Source: Thiotrichaceae bacterium (lineage in GTDB: Bacteria; Pseudomonadota; Gammaproteobacteria; Eutrophobiales; Eutrophobiaceae). Taken from it: DNA of 53,966 nt. Position numbers and translations under genes: made by a program. The first letter of the stretch is position 1; the number at the start of each line of letters is the position of its first letter. Shown in pieces: positions 39,226-48,006 of this stretch. A model generated the notes under the pieces. That model was given only the letters and a program-made list of their open reading frames with translations, was not told the origin of the DNA and ran no database searches. The stretch is taken from positions 1 to 53,966 of the forward strand of contig DUBV01000107.1 in the NCBI GenBank assembly GCA_012960105.1, read 5' to 3'.

Positions 39226-40509
39226 TTACAAAGCTGAAATTATTTTTACTATTGCATCTGTTAACAACTTCAAATCATTATCTTCAATAATATAAGGTGG
39301 CATTAAATACACTAGTTTACCAAAGGGACGAACCCAAACTCCTGCTTCAACAAATTGCGGTATTGTAGTCTTCATATCCACCGGCTCATTTAATTCGACT
39401 ACACCTATCCCACCTAAGACCCTAACATCACTAACTTGAGTCAATTCCTTGCAAGGTTGTAAGCCCTGCTCTAGTCCTTGCTGAATTCGTCTGATATTTT
39501 CTTGCCAGTTTGATGCTAGCAATATACGTATGCTGGTCAGTGCGGCGGTACAGGCCAAGGGGTTTGCCATAAATGTAGGGCCATGCATAAAGACACCGGG
39601 ATCGCCATTATCAATAGTCTGGTGAATTTCTTTGCTACTTAAAGTGGCCGCTAAAGAAAGATAACCTCCTGTAAGCGCTTTACCTACACACATAATATCG
39701 GGTACGACATCCGCGTGTTCACAAGCAAATAGCTTTCCGGTTCGGCCAAACCCAGTAGCAACCTCATCCAGAATTAGTAAGACATTATGCTCACTACATA
39801 ACTCGCGGGCCTGTTTTAAATAGTCCGCAGAATAAAACCACATGCCTCCAGCACCCTGTACTATCGGCTCCATAATTAATGCGGCGACATGGCCGCTTTG
39901 CCCAATCAATGCTTGCTTCAACGGCGCCATATCCTCTTCGGTGCAAGCCTCTCCAAAACGACATTGTGGTTGTTCGATAAATACTTGTTTAGGCATCGCA
40001 TCTGCAAACAAGCTGTGCATACCGGTTTCAGGATCACACACCGACATCGCACCGAAAGTATCACCATGATACGCATGCCGCAGACTAATAAATTTCTGTC
40101 GTTGCGGAGCACCTTTTGCCTGCCAATATTGAATCGCCATTTTCATAGCAACCTCAACTGAAACGGAACCCGAATCAGAATAAAACACGGCATCCAGAGC
40201 TTCAGGCGTAATAGCGAGTAGTTGTTCGGTTAGCTCTATAGCTGGCGTGTGTGTCAATCCACCAAACATGACGTGCGCCATACTCTTTAATTGTTGTTCT
40301 AAAGCCTTGTTTATTTCAGGTTGGTTATATCCGTGAATCACACTCCACCAGGACGACATACCATCAATTAATTCTCGACCATCAGACAGTTTTAAACGTA
40401 CACCATCAGCAGAATCCACATGATAAACGGGTAACTCAGAAGCTAAGGCGGTATAGGGGTGCCAGATAGAATCTCTGTCAATTTTCAGTAAGTTTTCTAA
40501 ATTTTGCAT
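39226..40509 (-). CDS. bioA: Adenosylmethionine-8-amino-7-oxononanoate aminotransferase
   Basis: 427-residue class III PLP aminotransferase of biotin synthesis. Diagnostic BioA features are DGMSSWWSVIHGYNQPEIN (about residues 48-66), HAYHGDTFGAMSVCDP, DEVATGFGRTGKLFA and the PLP lysine in VGKALTGGYL. It uses S-adenosylmethionine as amino donor to make 7,8-diaminopelargonate. No other bio genes are in the window. Divergent from the cyclophilin gene. Confidence 0.96.
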   Translation of the reverse strand: MQNLENLLKIDRDSIWHPYTALASELPVYHVDSADGVRLKLSDGRELIDGMSSWWSVIHGYNQPEINKALEQQLKSMAHVMFGGLTHTPAIELTEQLLAITPEALDAVFYSDSGSVSVEVAMKMAIQYWQAKGAPQRQKFISLRHAYHGDTFGAMSVCDPETGMHSLFADAMPKQVFIEQPQCRFGEACTEEDMAPLKQALIGQSGHVAALIMEPIVQGAGGMWFYSADYLKQARELCSEHNVLLILDEVATGFGRTGKLFACEHADVVPDIMCVGKALTGGYLSLAATLSSKEIHQTIDNGDPGVFMHGPTFMANPLACTAALTSIRILLASNWQENIRRIQQGLEQGLQPCKELTQVSDVRVLGGIGVVELNEPVDMKTTIPQFVEAGVWVRPFGKLVYLMPPYIIEDNDLKLLTDAIVKIISAL

Positions 40510-40647
40510 AGTGGTTCATATTAATACGGATTAGCTATTGTGACATTGCATAATCTTTCATATAAAATCTTCTCATTCGTTTATTACTGAATTTTCTTCA
40601 CTTTTGGTATCTAAAAGAATACATAATTAACTTAACGGAGTTTTATC

Positions 40648-41208
40648 GTGCATATTAAATTTCTTCAAAAGATCATTTTCAGTTTTTTATTTATCGTAGC
40701 ATCAACAAATCTACTTGCAGATGAAGCAACACCTAATGCGGTTATCGAAACCAATCTAGGAAATATTGAAATACGCTTCTTTCCTGATATTGCACCAAAA
40801 CACGTTGAGAATTTTTTAACGTTGGCTAAATCAGGCTTTTATGATGGAACGATTTTTCATCGCGTTATTCCTGGATTCATGATTCAAGGTGGCGATCCAA
40901 ATACTAAAGGCTCAGATAAATCAAAATATGGACAAGGTGGCCCTGATCACAGTGTCAAAGCGGAATTTAGTAAACGCACACATAGCAGAGGTATCCTCTC
41001 TATGGCACGTTCTAGTAATCCAGACAGTGCTGGCTCACAATTCTTTATTGTTGTTCAAGACTCTAAGTTTCTAGATGGACAATACACTGTCTTTGGAGAA
41101 GTCGTTAGTGGTATGGATGTCGCTGATAATATCGTTTCTCAGAAGAAAGATGGTCGCGACAATCCGTTACAGCGGATTGAAATGAAAGTAAAAGTATTGG
41201 CCGAATAA
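40648..41208 (+). CDS. ppiA: Periplasmic cyclophilin-type peptidyl-prolyl isomerase
   Basis: 186 residues. A signal peptide (about 1-24, cleavage near NLLADEATP) is followed by a complete cyclophilin domain: NFLTLAKSGFYDGTIFHRVI, FMIQGGDP, ARSSNPDSAGSQFFI with the catalytic-site residues, and YTVFGEVVSGMDVAD. Start GTG at 40648 with ACGGAG 7 nt upstream. It catalyses proline isomerisation in the envelope. Confidence 0.93.
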   Translation: MHIKFLQKIIFSFLFIVASTNLLADEATPNAVIETNLGNIEIRFFPDIAPKHVENFLTLAKSGFYDGTIFHRVIPGFMIQGGDPNTKGSDKSKYGQGGPDHSVKAEFSKRTHSRGILSMARSSNPDSAGSQFFIVVQDSKFLDGQYTVFGEVVSGMDVADNIVSQKKDGRDNPLQRIEMKVKVLAE

Positions 41209-41260
41209 GTGAACAATCAAGAGGAAGAGGTCACGACCAAATACCAATAAAAACTAGTAT

Positions 41261-41292
41261 CGCGAGTTGATACTCCTAAGTATCAGCTCGCG
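41261..41292. terminator. 14-bp hairpin terminator between convergent genes
   Basis: CGCGAGTTGATACT (41261-41274) pairs with AGTATCAGCTCGCG (41279-41292) over a CCTA loop, with one G-U. The right arm includes the last codons and stop of the PilZ-like gene. On the minus strand the stem is followed by ATACTAGTTTTTATT, a delayed U-tract, so it most likely ends that gene. It could also block read-through from ppiA. Confidence 0.7.
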
Positions 41293-41672
41293 TATTCGCA
41301 AGAACGTAAAAGCAATTCCAAGTCAGCATCAGAACTGGTGCGTAACCAGATTCCTATTTCATAAGCGCCATTCTTCTCAGCAGAAACTATCACATCAGCT
41401 TGAAAGCGATGCATTGCTTCAGGAACAGGAATACCGATATCTAATACGGTACCTGGCTCAATGTATCTAGGATAATTAAAAACCAAACCCAAGCCATCTT
41501 GCTTCATGTCCAGACCACCGAAAAAATCGGTAACCCAATCATGACGATAACGTACACGGGTATTATCCGGCTGAATTAAAAACCAAGGAAACGATTCATT
41601 TCTATCTCCAGCAATATTGCTATCAATAGCATGAATATTCGATTGTGTGACTTCCATCGCTGCTTGTTGCAT
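41283..41672 (-). CDS. PilZ-like beta-barrel protein, degenerate c-di-GMP motif
   Basis: 129 residues from ATG 41672, which has AGAAGG 7 nt upstream; a TTG at 41711 is less likely. The second half looks like a PilZ barrel (GLGLVFNYPRYIEPGTVLDI, then VSAEKNGAYEIGIWL). The D-x-S-x-x-G motif is not kept and the arginine motif (RYRHDW) is only approximate, so c-di-GMP binding is doubtful. The N-terminal 40 residues are unrecognised. Stand-alone gene; convergent with ppiA. Confidence 0.55.
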   Translation of the reverse strand: MQQAAMEVTQSNIHAIDSNIAGDRNESFPWFLIQPDNTRVRYRHDWVTDFFGGLDMKQDGLGLVFNYPRYIEPGTVLDIGIPVPEAMHRFQADVIVSAEKNGAYEIGIWLRTSSDADLELLLRSCEYAS

Positions 41673-42084
41673 ATCAATACCTTCTCTATATAGCTTGCTG
41701 CCCAGAGGCAATATGGCACTACTATATACCTAGCATTATCAACACATCAAGAATAATTTCATATAAAACAATACTTTATAGAAGTTAATTAATGTTATAA
41801 ATAATAATTATACTTTATAAATATACTATATCTAATTGTTTTTATTATAATTAATACTTGCTTGATGTCTTTTCCAAAAAGAATCTAAAAATTAAAATAT
41901 TTCTAAAATAATACTCACATATCAGCATTATTCTTTAATAAATAGAATCCATAGCTTTTGACCTAAACTACCGTCACGATTACAGCGATATAATAAATAC
42001 TCTATATAATTGAAGAGCTTGAAAAAGAAATAATCATCCCCGTATAGACTAGTTAAGACTCAATTAATCATAAGGAGTAACAAA
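41673..42084. other. AT-rich intergenic region, no gene seen
   Basis: About 410 bp of very AT-rich DNA between the PilZ-like gene and a small membrane-protein gene on the other strand. No open frame of note and no tRNA or repeat is recognised. A TATAAT hexamer sits at 41990-41995, and a TTGACC at 41959-41964 is too far away (25 bp) for a standard promoter pair. The region must hold promoters for both flanking genes. Confidence 0.5.
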
Positions 42085-42276
42085 ATGATTAGATTATTCT
42101 TGTTACTAGCAATAATTTTGTTGTTGTATATTTTTATAACACAACTTAAAAATTATTTAACTCGTGATAATAAATTGAACGAGCTATACGGAATCGAACT
42201 GGAAGGCGATTTAATCGATATCGATAAAGATATTGCCGAAGAAAAATCACGTCAAAAGATCAAATTAGCCCATTAA
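42085..42276 (+). CDS. Small single-pass membrane protein, unknown
   Basis: 63 residues, not recognised. Residues 3-20 form one strongly hydrophobic helix, followed by a charged cytoplasmic-type tail (ELEGDLIDIDKDIAEEKSRQK). The start ATG has a good AAGGAG at 7 nt, which supports it as a real gene. It is alone on the plus strand and converges with the catalase-related gene. Confidence 0.6.
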   Translation: MIRLFLLLAIILLLYIFITQLKNYLTRDNKLNELYGIELEGDLIDIDKDIAEEKSRQKIKLAH

Positions 42277-42367
42277 CAGTTCAGCATTTAAAAAACTGGC
42301 TGGAAATGGGAATCATACATCGCATTCAGTTTTAAACACTGAGCTTGAAGGAAACTTTTTATTAAAA

Positions 42368-43459
42368 TTACCAATCCAAGTTTATCGGGATCTCTTGAGA
42401 ATTTTCATTATGCCGATAATCTGAACTCGCTTGATACACTGCTTTACGTATTCTATTTAACTCACCTATCGGTCTGTGTTCATTTAGACTATGCCACGGT
42501 GAAAAGGACAAGTTTTCACAAAACTGTTGTTGCTCGACTGAGTCAAATTCCTGAACTGGAATAGTGATCTTTGCAATGACAATATAAGGTGAGTCAGATT
42601 CTTTCCATTCAATGCTCGGATCTTCTATCGGCATGTATTTATCTGGATCTTGAATTTGAACCATGAACACAAAGCACGCCTCTCCTGTTTTCAATTCTTC
42701 CGCCATCGTTTTTCGTAAGAAATCAGCATCTGTCTTATCTTGTTTGTTTACTGTTTCTAATGCAGAACATGATTGTGCAGAAAATTTAATATTATGAGGG
42801 CCCAGTTTGTACGCTGTATTACTAAAATATTTGCTCCATAATGGACTTGCCGGCGCTTCTTTTAATGTAGCCAAGCCATGAAACAATTCTCTTATATTCC
42901 ATTTAAAGGGATTAAGCCCGGAAAAGAAATATAAAATTTTATCGTCGCTTTCAACAAAGCGATTATAGTCTTCTACATTGGCAGCGAAAAACACAGGAGC
43001 ATCATGCATTAAAAATTCTTGTGTTTCCGAACTATCTTCTTCCTGAATTAATTCATTGTCATAAATATTAAATAATTTTATAGCCATGCCATGCGCATCT
43101 TTGTCTGCATCATGATGCGCTTTCATACTAGAACGCCCATTTGAAAAACGTATCCAGCTTTTATAACGTTTACCTGGAGAATGAAATACACCGTGCTGTA
43201 AACTTGACGCGAGCGATTCGTTAATATCAAAGTAAGCTTTTACACAGGCATGACCTTTGGCATGAGCACCACGGGCAACATAGTCCGTTTTGTTTTCTTC
43301 AACGACTTTTATAAAGTTATCAACCGAACGTTGAATCTGTTCAGGTTCATCATGACGAAAAATCTCATCAGTTGTTACGGGAGAATCACTATATAAATGA
43401 TAAGAAATAAAAAGAATCATAAGTATCAAACTTATTAAGATTACTTTTAGCAAGGTCAT
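42368..43459 (-). CDS. Membrane-anchored catalase-related haem protein
   Basis: 363 residues. An N-terminal membrane anchor (residues 3-22), then a short catalase-fold domain. The distal-site histidine lies in YVARGAHAKGHACVKAYF, the distal Asn in WIRFSNGRSS, and HDAPVFFAANVEDYNRF follows. The NADPH-binding and C-terminal regions of true catalases are missing, as in SrpA-like proteins and in the catalase-related allene oxide synthases. It is the last of a minus-strand trio with a lipase and a di-haem cytochrome, 170 bp downstream of the latter. A role with lipid peroxides is inferred from that context. Confidence 0.75.
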   Translation of the reverse strand: MTLLKVILISLILMILFISYHLYSDSPVTTDEIFRHDEPEQIQRSVDNFIKVVEENKTDYVARGAHAKGHACVKAYFDINESLASSLQHGVFHSPGKRYKSWIRFSNGRSSMKAHHDADKDAHGMAIKLFNIYDNELIQEEDSSETQEFLMHDAPVFFAANVEDYNRFVESDDKILYFFSGLNPFKWNIRELFHGLATLKEAPASPLWSKYFSNTAYKLGPHNIKFSAQSCSALETVNKQDKTDADFLRKTMAEELKTGEACFVFMVQIQDPDKYMPIEDPSIEWKESDSPYIVIAKITIPVQEFDSVEQQQFCENLSFSPWHSLNEHRPIGELNRIRKAVYQASSDYRHNENSQEIPINLDW

Positions 43460-43537
43460 ATTAAAATTTTAGTTACAGTTTAATTACAAAGGGTGTTTCA
43501 GAAAATTGGATTATTTTTGTGAGAGTAAGGAAGCACC

Positions 43538-43583
43538 GCGCGCAGAACCGGTATGTATATACAATACATGAGGGATTGAGCAC
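43538..43583. repeat. Dispersed intergenic repeat, copy 2 (46 nt core)
   Basis: Gapless 46-nt match to 36844-36889: the same ends (gcgcgcagaa, gagcac) and a central palindrome of different sequence (tgtat/ataca). It lies in the gap between the catalase-related gene and the di-haem cytochrome gene, so it is inserted inside what would otherwise be one operon. Confidence 0.6.
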
Positions 43584-43629
43584 GGAGCTGACGCAGCTAT
43601 CGCGAAAACAAGACATTTTATTATGTGCC

Positions 43630-45354
43630 CTATAGAGTTTTCATGTATTCAACTAAAGCCCAAATCTCATCTTCCGTAAAAGGGTCTGTTCCGTAATCAC
43701 CGGTGCCATATTCATGTCCGACGTTACTGTTTCCTTTTAATGTTGTATCGAAATAGAATGAACCAGGGCGTTCATCATCGACATAACCTACCTTAATCGG
43801 ATCAAATTCCCATGAGCCAATATAGAATGATGTCGATCGTTGATCAGCTGGCAACAGTAATTCATATAGATTTGGTACTGAGCCATTATGTAAGAATGGA
43901 CCTCCCGTCCAAATGCCATTCATTGGTCTGGCTTTATATGCCAATAAGGCTTTTTCGGAAACTTCCTGACCTCGTTCAATAAATTCACCATCCACGTATT
44001 TAGGTGGATGTATTTCATCAGGATGTCCTGCATTTTCAGCATCACGTATAGCCAATAAACTTTGTATAGGGTTGTTCTTTAATACTCCCCCCATAAGATT
44101 ATTGACCATATACAGTGCGGGGGCTTCTTCTCCCAATATTTCACCTACAGTATAAAAACGCGGCTTACCTTTAAATACCCCTGTTTTACCTGTTTGTTCT
44201 AAAGCATTACGTGCCATCCACGGATCCGTTTGAATAACATCAAGCGTACTCATGCGTGTTTTTATTTTTCGATCAGGATCAGTGCGGTTTATATCCTGAT
44301 GACAACTGAGACAATGATTTTCATAAAGCACCCTGCCCGCTGTTGCTTTTTCTTGATCAATTGCTGAAAATAATTCCGGCCAAAGCGGTGAATGTAAAGT
44401 GGCTATCTTTTTTTCTATATCACGCAGATTATTTGCCTGAATAGATGAAGGGTAGCCACCGTCAAAATAAAACAACCATTTTTTGGTTACTGGTTCAACA
44501 TCACCAAACACACCAATAACTTCACCAACATTTCTGGCTAAAGCACCAATACTTGAGTTAGATTGAGAGCCATCCCACTCGACGTAGTCATGTTGAGGTG
44601 TATCCCATATATACGGATAACTTGTTGGTGCATCAGGTTCATTGAAATTATCTTTTACGCCCGTCAACAACAATGCCTTGTTTAAAATAGCGCCGAAAGC
44701 ATCGAGTCGTGAATATCCATAGGGAACTTGAGAATGATTTCTTCTGTTATTTTCTTTACGTATAGAATAATAATTTTCGAATTGTGTTTTTAGATCTGCT
44801 TTCTTTTTTTCTGAGGCATTCTCACCAAGGACTTTATTTTCAAAGCGAGTATATTTATCATTATTGTCGAGAGTTGCCTTCATTGATGCTTCGATTGAAA
44901 TTTGAAATTGAACCAGATCTATCATGCTCTGACCGCCATCAATACGAATAAATTTATCTTGATATTTTATTTGCTGGGTGTGGCAAGCAGCACAAGTCAA
45001 CCCTATATAATCAGCATTACTTGAAAACCCAACTGGTAATCCATCAGGATTATTTTTGCTTTTCTTTGCTGGCAGAAAGCCTAAGCCGAGTAAATTAAAT
45101 GAATCACTGAATAAATTATTATTATCGGCTTGTTCAAGATTCATAAAAATTCGATAGGGTAATAATCGAGATCCTTGATCGATAAAATAAAACTCCTCTC
45201 GATCTGCTTCACTCCAGTTCTGTTCAAGATAAATTAATTCATCCAGAAGCATGGCTTGTTTATCCTGAACCTCTGAGGCTTGCGCAATCGATGTTATTAG
45301 CAACCCTAAACATCCAAAGATAGACAAGTAGGATTTAATGCAATGGAAGTTCAT
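43630..45354 (-). CDS. RoxA-like di-haem c-type cytochrome, putative oxygenase/peroxidase
   Basis: 574 residues. Signal peptide (about 1-26, ending IAQAS), then two haem motifs, Cys121-Ala-Ala-Cys124-His125 and Cys348-Leu-Ser-Cys351-His352, about 227 residues apart. The C-terminus contains FLHNGSVPNLYELLLPADQR and YGTDPFTEDEIWALVEYMK, typical of the RoxA-like branch of the di-haem cytochrome c peroxidase superfamily. RoxA itself cleaves polyisoprene oxidatively in the periplasm. The substrate here is unknown. Start 3 bp after the lipase stop, so it is co-translated with it. Confidence 0.8.
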   Translation of the reverse strand: MNFHCIKSYLSIFGCLGLLITSIAQASEVQDKQAMLLDELIYLEQNWSEADREEFYFIDQGSRLLPYRIFMNLEQADNNNLFSDSFNLLGLGFLPAKKSKNNPDGLPVGFSSNADYIGLTCAACHTQQIKYQDKFIRIDGGQSMIDLVQFQISIEASMKATLDNNDKYTRFENKVLGENASEKKKADLKTQFENYYSIRKENNRRNHSQVPYGYSRLDAFGAILNKALLLTGVKDNFNEPDAPTSYPYIWDTPQHDYVEWDGSQSNSSIGALARNVGEVIGVFGDVEPVTKKWLFYFDGGYPSSIQANNLRDIEKKIATLHSPLWPELFSAIDQEKATAGRVLYENHCLSCHQDINRTDPDRKIKTRMSTLDVIQTDPWMARNALEQTGKTGVFKGKPRFYTVGEILGEEAPALYMVNNLMGGVLKNNPIQSLLAIRDAENAGHPDEIHPPKYVDGEFIERGQEVSEKALLAYKARPMNGIWTGGPFLHNGSVPNLYELLLPADQRSTSFYIGSWEFDPIKVGYVDDERPGSFYFDTTLKGNSNVGHEYGTGDYGTDPFTEDEIWALVEYMKTL

Positions 45355-45357
45355 ATA

Positions 45358-46770
45358 CTAGTCCCTGATTAATAATGCATTTAACAAGTTGTCCTGAAAA
45401 CTTATATTACCTGTCAAACTATTATGTTTTTCACATAAAAAAACGACATGGTCTAATGGGAAAAAAGAATACTTATGTCGTGGCACACTCGGGTCCAAAA
45501 CAGGCCGCCCCATTAAAGATGCTTTGGAAACCGAACCATCACCGGGTTCCATTAACAATTCGTTATAATCTATACCTGCAACGGGATTTGTTATTTCATC
45601 CGGGGACATTCTTACCATTGACTCCCCTTCAACTTCTTCTACGATTATTCTTGCCGGTGTTAAATGACAATCACCGCCAAAAACAATCAACAAAGGATGA
45701 TTCTCAGGTAAAGGAACCGTCAATGACCAAACAAAACGTCTGGCTCTTTCAAGCGTTTTACTAAAGAATTGTTCCAGTGTTTGTAAATACTTTTCAGCAT
45801 CAGCATCGTTATCAAACTCTTTTCTAATTCTTTCTCTGACAACGGGATCAAAAATGGCCCACTCAAATCGACGCCAAATTTCTACATCAAATAAATCACG
45901 ATCCAGTGATTTTCCTTTCGCAGTCACAATCCAGTTATTTAAAGGATGTGGAAACAGATGATATAAACTCGGCATTGTCAGTAATGTTTCAGGGTTAATA
46001 CGCTTCAATCCCAATTGAATGCCACCAATAAAAGCATTCATCATTTTGACCGAGCCCAGATTCGGCGTACCCAATAGAACAACTCGACGTACGCGTTCAC
46101 CACCGTACATATTGACCGGAAATTCATTATCATTAGTGACATCTACACGTCCATAACGCATAAAATAACGCGTTATTAAACCACCCATGCTGTGCGCAAC
46201 AATATCGACCTTAAGATCAGGATTGCCATAATCTTCTCGAATCTGGTCAACCATATCTGCTAGGTGAGCCGCACTGATAACATTGTCTTGTCGCCAATCA
46301 TAGATAAAGGTATATAAATTTTTCTGGTTAGGGTTAATGTCCTGACCAAGCTCGGCATGTTTATAACCACCATTATCAACCAAGGTTTTAATAATGTTGC
46401 CGTAAAAATCCTTACCAATGATGTCACCTGCTAATTCATAGGCTTCATAGATGTTTTCTTTAGGTACTAATGTATTAGGGTCGATATCCAATGCCAGATG
46501 CCGGAATTCGTCAAACAATATATTCCATGGAGAACTAAACCAGCCTTCTATACCGGTTTCTTTATCTCTCAATTTGCTACCTAAAACACCGTGAATAAAA
46601 ATAACCGGAGGTTGGTCTGTCACCATCATGCTTTCGACGAACAAACGTTTGAGATTAGGTTGGGATTCAAATGTTTTAGTAATAAATAGAGATGAGACAA
46701 CAACTACTGTTGTAACTACAATAAGGATGTAACGATTGAATAGAATTTTTCTCAAATTTTTCAAGATCAT
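45358..46770 (-). CDS. LCAT-like alpha/beta-hydrolase (lipase/phospholipase/acyltransferase)
   Basis: About 470 residues from ATG 46770; a TTG at 46782 is possible. N-terminal membrane anchor or uncleaved signal (about 12-32). The lecithin:cholesterol acyltransferase-like hydrolase has PPVIFIHGVLGSKLRD (oxyanion region) and the nucleophile elbow AHSMGG with Ser194, followed by LLGTPNLGS. The likely catalytic His is in PLDHVVFL near the C-terminus. Lipid deacylation or acyl transfer at the outer face of the inner membrane is expected. First gene of the lipase/RoxA-like/catalase-like trio. Confidence 0.8.
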   Translation of the reverse strand: MILKNLRKILFNRYILIVVTTVVVVSSLFITKTFESQPNLKRLFVESMMVTDQPPVIFIHGVLGSKLRDKETGIEGWFSSPWNILFDEFRHLALDIDPNTLVPKENIYEAYELAGDIIGKDFYGNIIKTLVDNGGYKHAELGQDINPNQKNLYTFIYDWRQDNVISAAHLADMVDQIREDYGNPDLKVDIVAHSMGGLITRYFMRYGRVDVTNDNEFPVNMYGGERVRRVVLLGTPNLGSVKMMNAFIGGIQLGLKRINPETLLTMPSLYHLFPHPLNNWIVTAKGKSLDRDLFDVEIWRRFEWAIFDPVVRERIRKEFDNDADAEKYLQTLEQFFSKTLERARRFVWSLTVPLPENHPLLIVFGGDCHLTPARIIVEEVEGESMVRMSPDEITNPVAGIDYNELLMEPGDGSVSKASLMGRPVLDPSVPRHKYSFFPLDHVVFLCEKHNSLTGNISFQDNLLNALLIRD

Positions 46771-47329
46771 TTTAAATCTCAACTTTATTTATAACCATGA
46801 TATTACAGTAATAATGTAAACGATTCGAGTCGAGTCGAGTACCCATATTATTTTTCTATCCCTGAACCCATTAGACATAGCATAACTGTGTATCAATATC
46901 TTTTTAAAACAGAGTAGGTTTCGAAAAACACCTATTCGTCTTGTCCACACAGGACATAGACAAAACATTCCATCCATCACATCCTCTCCCCGCCATTCTG
47001 AACACATTTTTTTTGCAACTTAAAAATGTTCCCGGTCAAAAACATCAACATAGCCATTCCCCACGACTGCCCAACAATCACGTAACTCAACACTAACAAT
47101 ATCACTGTCCATTCCATGCGCTCGCCCCTCGACAGCAAATTTTTCGGCATAATCACTCACTCTGACCATTTCGACCGAATTCGGAAATCGTTCTGTGCAG
47201 TTTCGGTGACTAGTTGCTATAGCTGGCAATGGGATATGAAGAACCATAGACTACAAATCAGGTTCGGCCCTGGATCGGTATTTGGAAAATCGTCCCAGAA
47301 TACCTTACGTCGCATAGGAGTGACTGGTA
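46771..47329. other. Sparse region upstream of the lipase gene
   Basis: About 560 bp without a well-supported gene. It holds the promoter region of the lipase operon, a short direct repeat of gagtc/gtcgagt (about 46815-46838), and one possible gene remnant (47020-47247, listed separately). It ends at the first tRNA-Asn 3' fragment. Confidence 0.4.
47020..47247 (-). CDS. Possible small gene or remnant, unknown
   Basis: 75 residues. The second half (MVRVSDYAEKFAVEGRAHGM and after) has protein-like composition. The N-terminus is weak, no Shine-Dalgarno is visible, and no family is recognised. It could be a truncated gene end left beside the tRNA-fragment repeat. Confidence 0.25.
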   Translation of the reverse strand: MVLHIPLPAIATSHRNCTERFPNSVEMVRVSDYAEKFAVEGRAHGMDSDIVSVELRDCWAVVGNGYVDVFDREHF

Positions 47330-47366
47330 CTGTTAATCACTAGGTCGGCAGTTCGAGCCTGTCCCG
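47330..47366 (+). repeat. tRNA-Asn 3'-half fragment, copy 1 (truncated)
   Basis: 37 nt, from ctgttaatcac to cctgtcccg, identical to the anticodon arm, variable loop and T-arm of a tRNA-Asn (anticodon GTT). It then diverges, so the acceptor end ggggagcca is missing. No tRNA 5' half lies upstream. The same sequence recurs at 49385 and 49945. Fragments of this kind are the usual attachment-site duplicates of elements that integrate into the 3' end of tRNA genes. Confidence 0.85.
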
Positions 47367-47556
47367 AAGAACGAAGTCATAAAAGACCTTAAAAAAGTTC
47401 TTCTTTAAAGTTTTAACAGTTAGTTTAGAGATACATGTTTAAATTAATACTGATATCGAAACATGGATAATGCGAAAACATCCAAATTCAACATGTAAGC
47501 GTGAATGGAGGATCTAAGGCGGTTGTGAGAACGCGACGAAATGTGCGCAGCACACC

Positions 47557-48006
47557 CTAAAAAATGATCCTAATGTGTCGGATGACCAAAATTGGGGCCA
47601 TAAATATTGAATGAATTCCTGTTTCTTTATTGCCTAAAAATGCTGGTTTATTGCCTTCTTTTTTATGTCCCCAAAACTGTAAAACCCAACAAATGATAAA
47701 AAGAGAAATGTGGATGGACAAATATAATTGAGTTGAGAGCTTTGCGAGCAGAAAATCAACCGCGATTAAAGCTGTAAACATTACAAAACACGGCGGCAGA
47801 TAAGTTCGTGCAAAAAAAATATAATAGCTAAAGTACAAAGAGCAAACGATATGGCCGATGCGTATATGTCCCCAAGATATAGGTATAGCATTTAGGATTC
47901 CAACAACACTTAATATAATTAGAGGAACACAAACTACATGAATTTTAATATTTAAGGGATCCTTGTGGTAAGAATCATAATCGCTAATAAATTTGTCCAG
48001 GTTCAT
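47557..48006 (-). CDS. Mpo1/DUF962-like membrane protein, putative 2-hydroxy fatty acid dioxygenase
   Basis: 149 residues with four membrane helices. The N-terminus has the family pattern Y-x2-YH-x4-N-x3-H: SYHKDPLNIKIHVVCVP, with His14 and His23, candidate iron ligands. A further His lies in QFWGHKKEGNKPAF. Mpo1 homologues are Fe(II) dioxygenases that shorten 2-hydroxy fatty acids. Its start overlaps the stop of the TauD-type gene by 4 nt (ATGA), so the two iron oxygenases are made together. They lie between tRNA-Asn fragments 1 and 2. Confidence 0.75.
   Translation of the reverse strand: MNLDKFISDYDSYHKDPLNIKIHVVCVPLIILSVVGILNAIPISWGHIRIGHIVCSLYFSYYIFFARTYLPPCFVMFTALIAVDFLLAKLSTQLYLSIHISLFIICWVLQFWGHKKEGNKPAFLGNKETGIHSIFMAPILVIRHIRIIF

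Noticed and set aside
46789-47007. 72-residue minus-strand open frame upstream of the lipase
   Set aside because: Composition is not protein-like, there is no ribosome binding site, and nothing is recognised.
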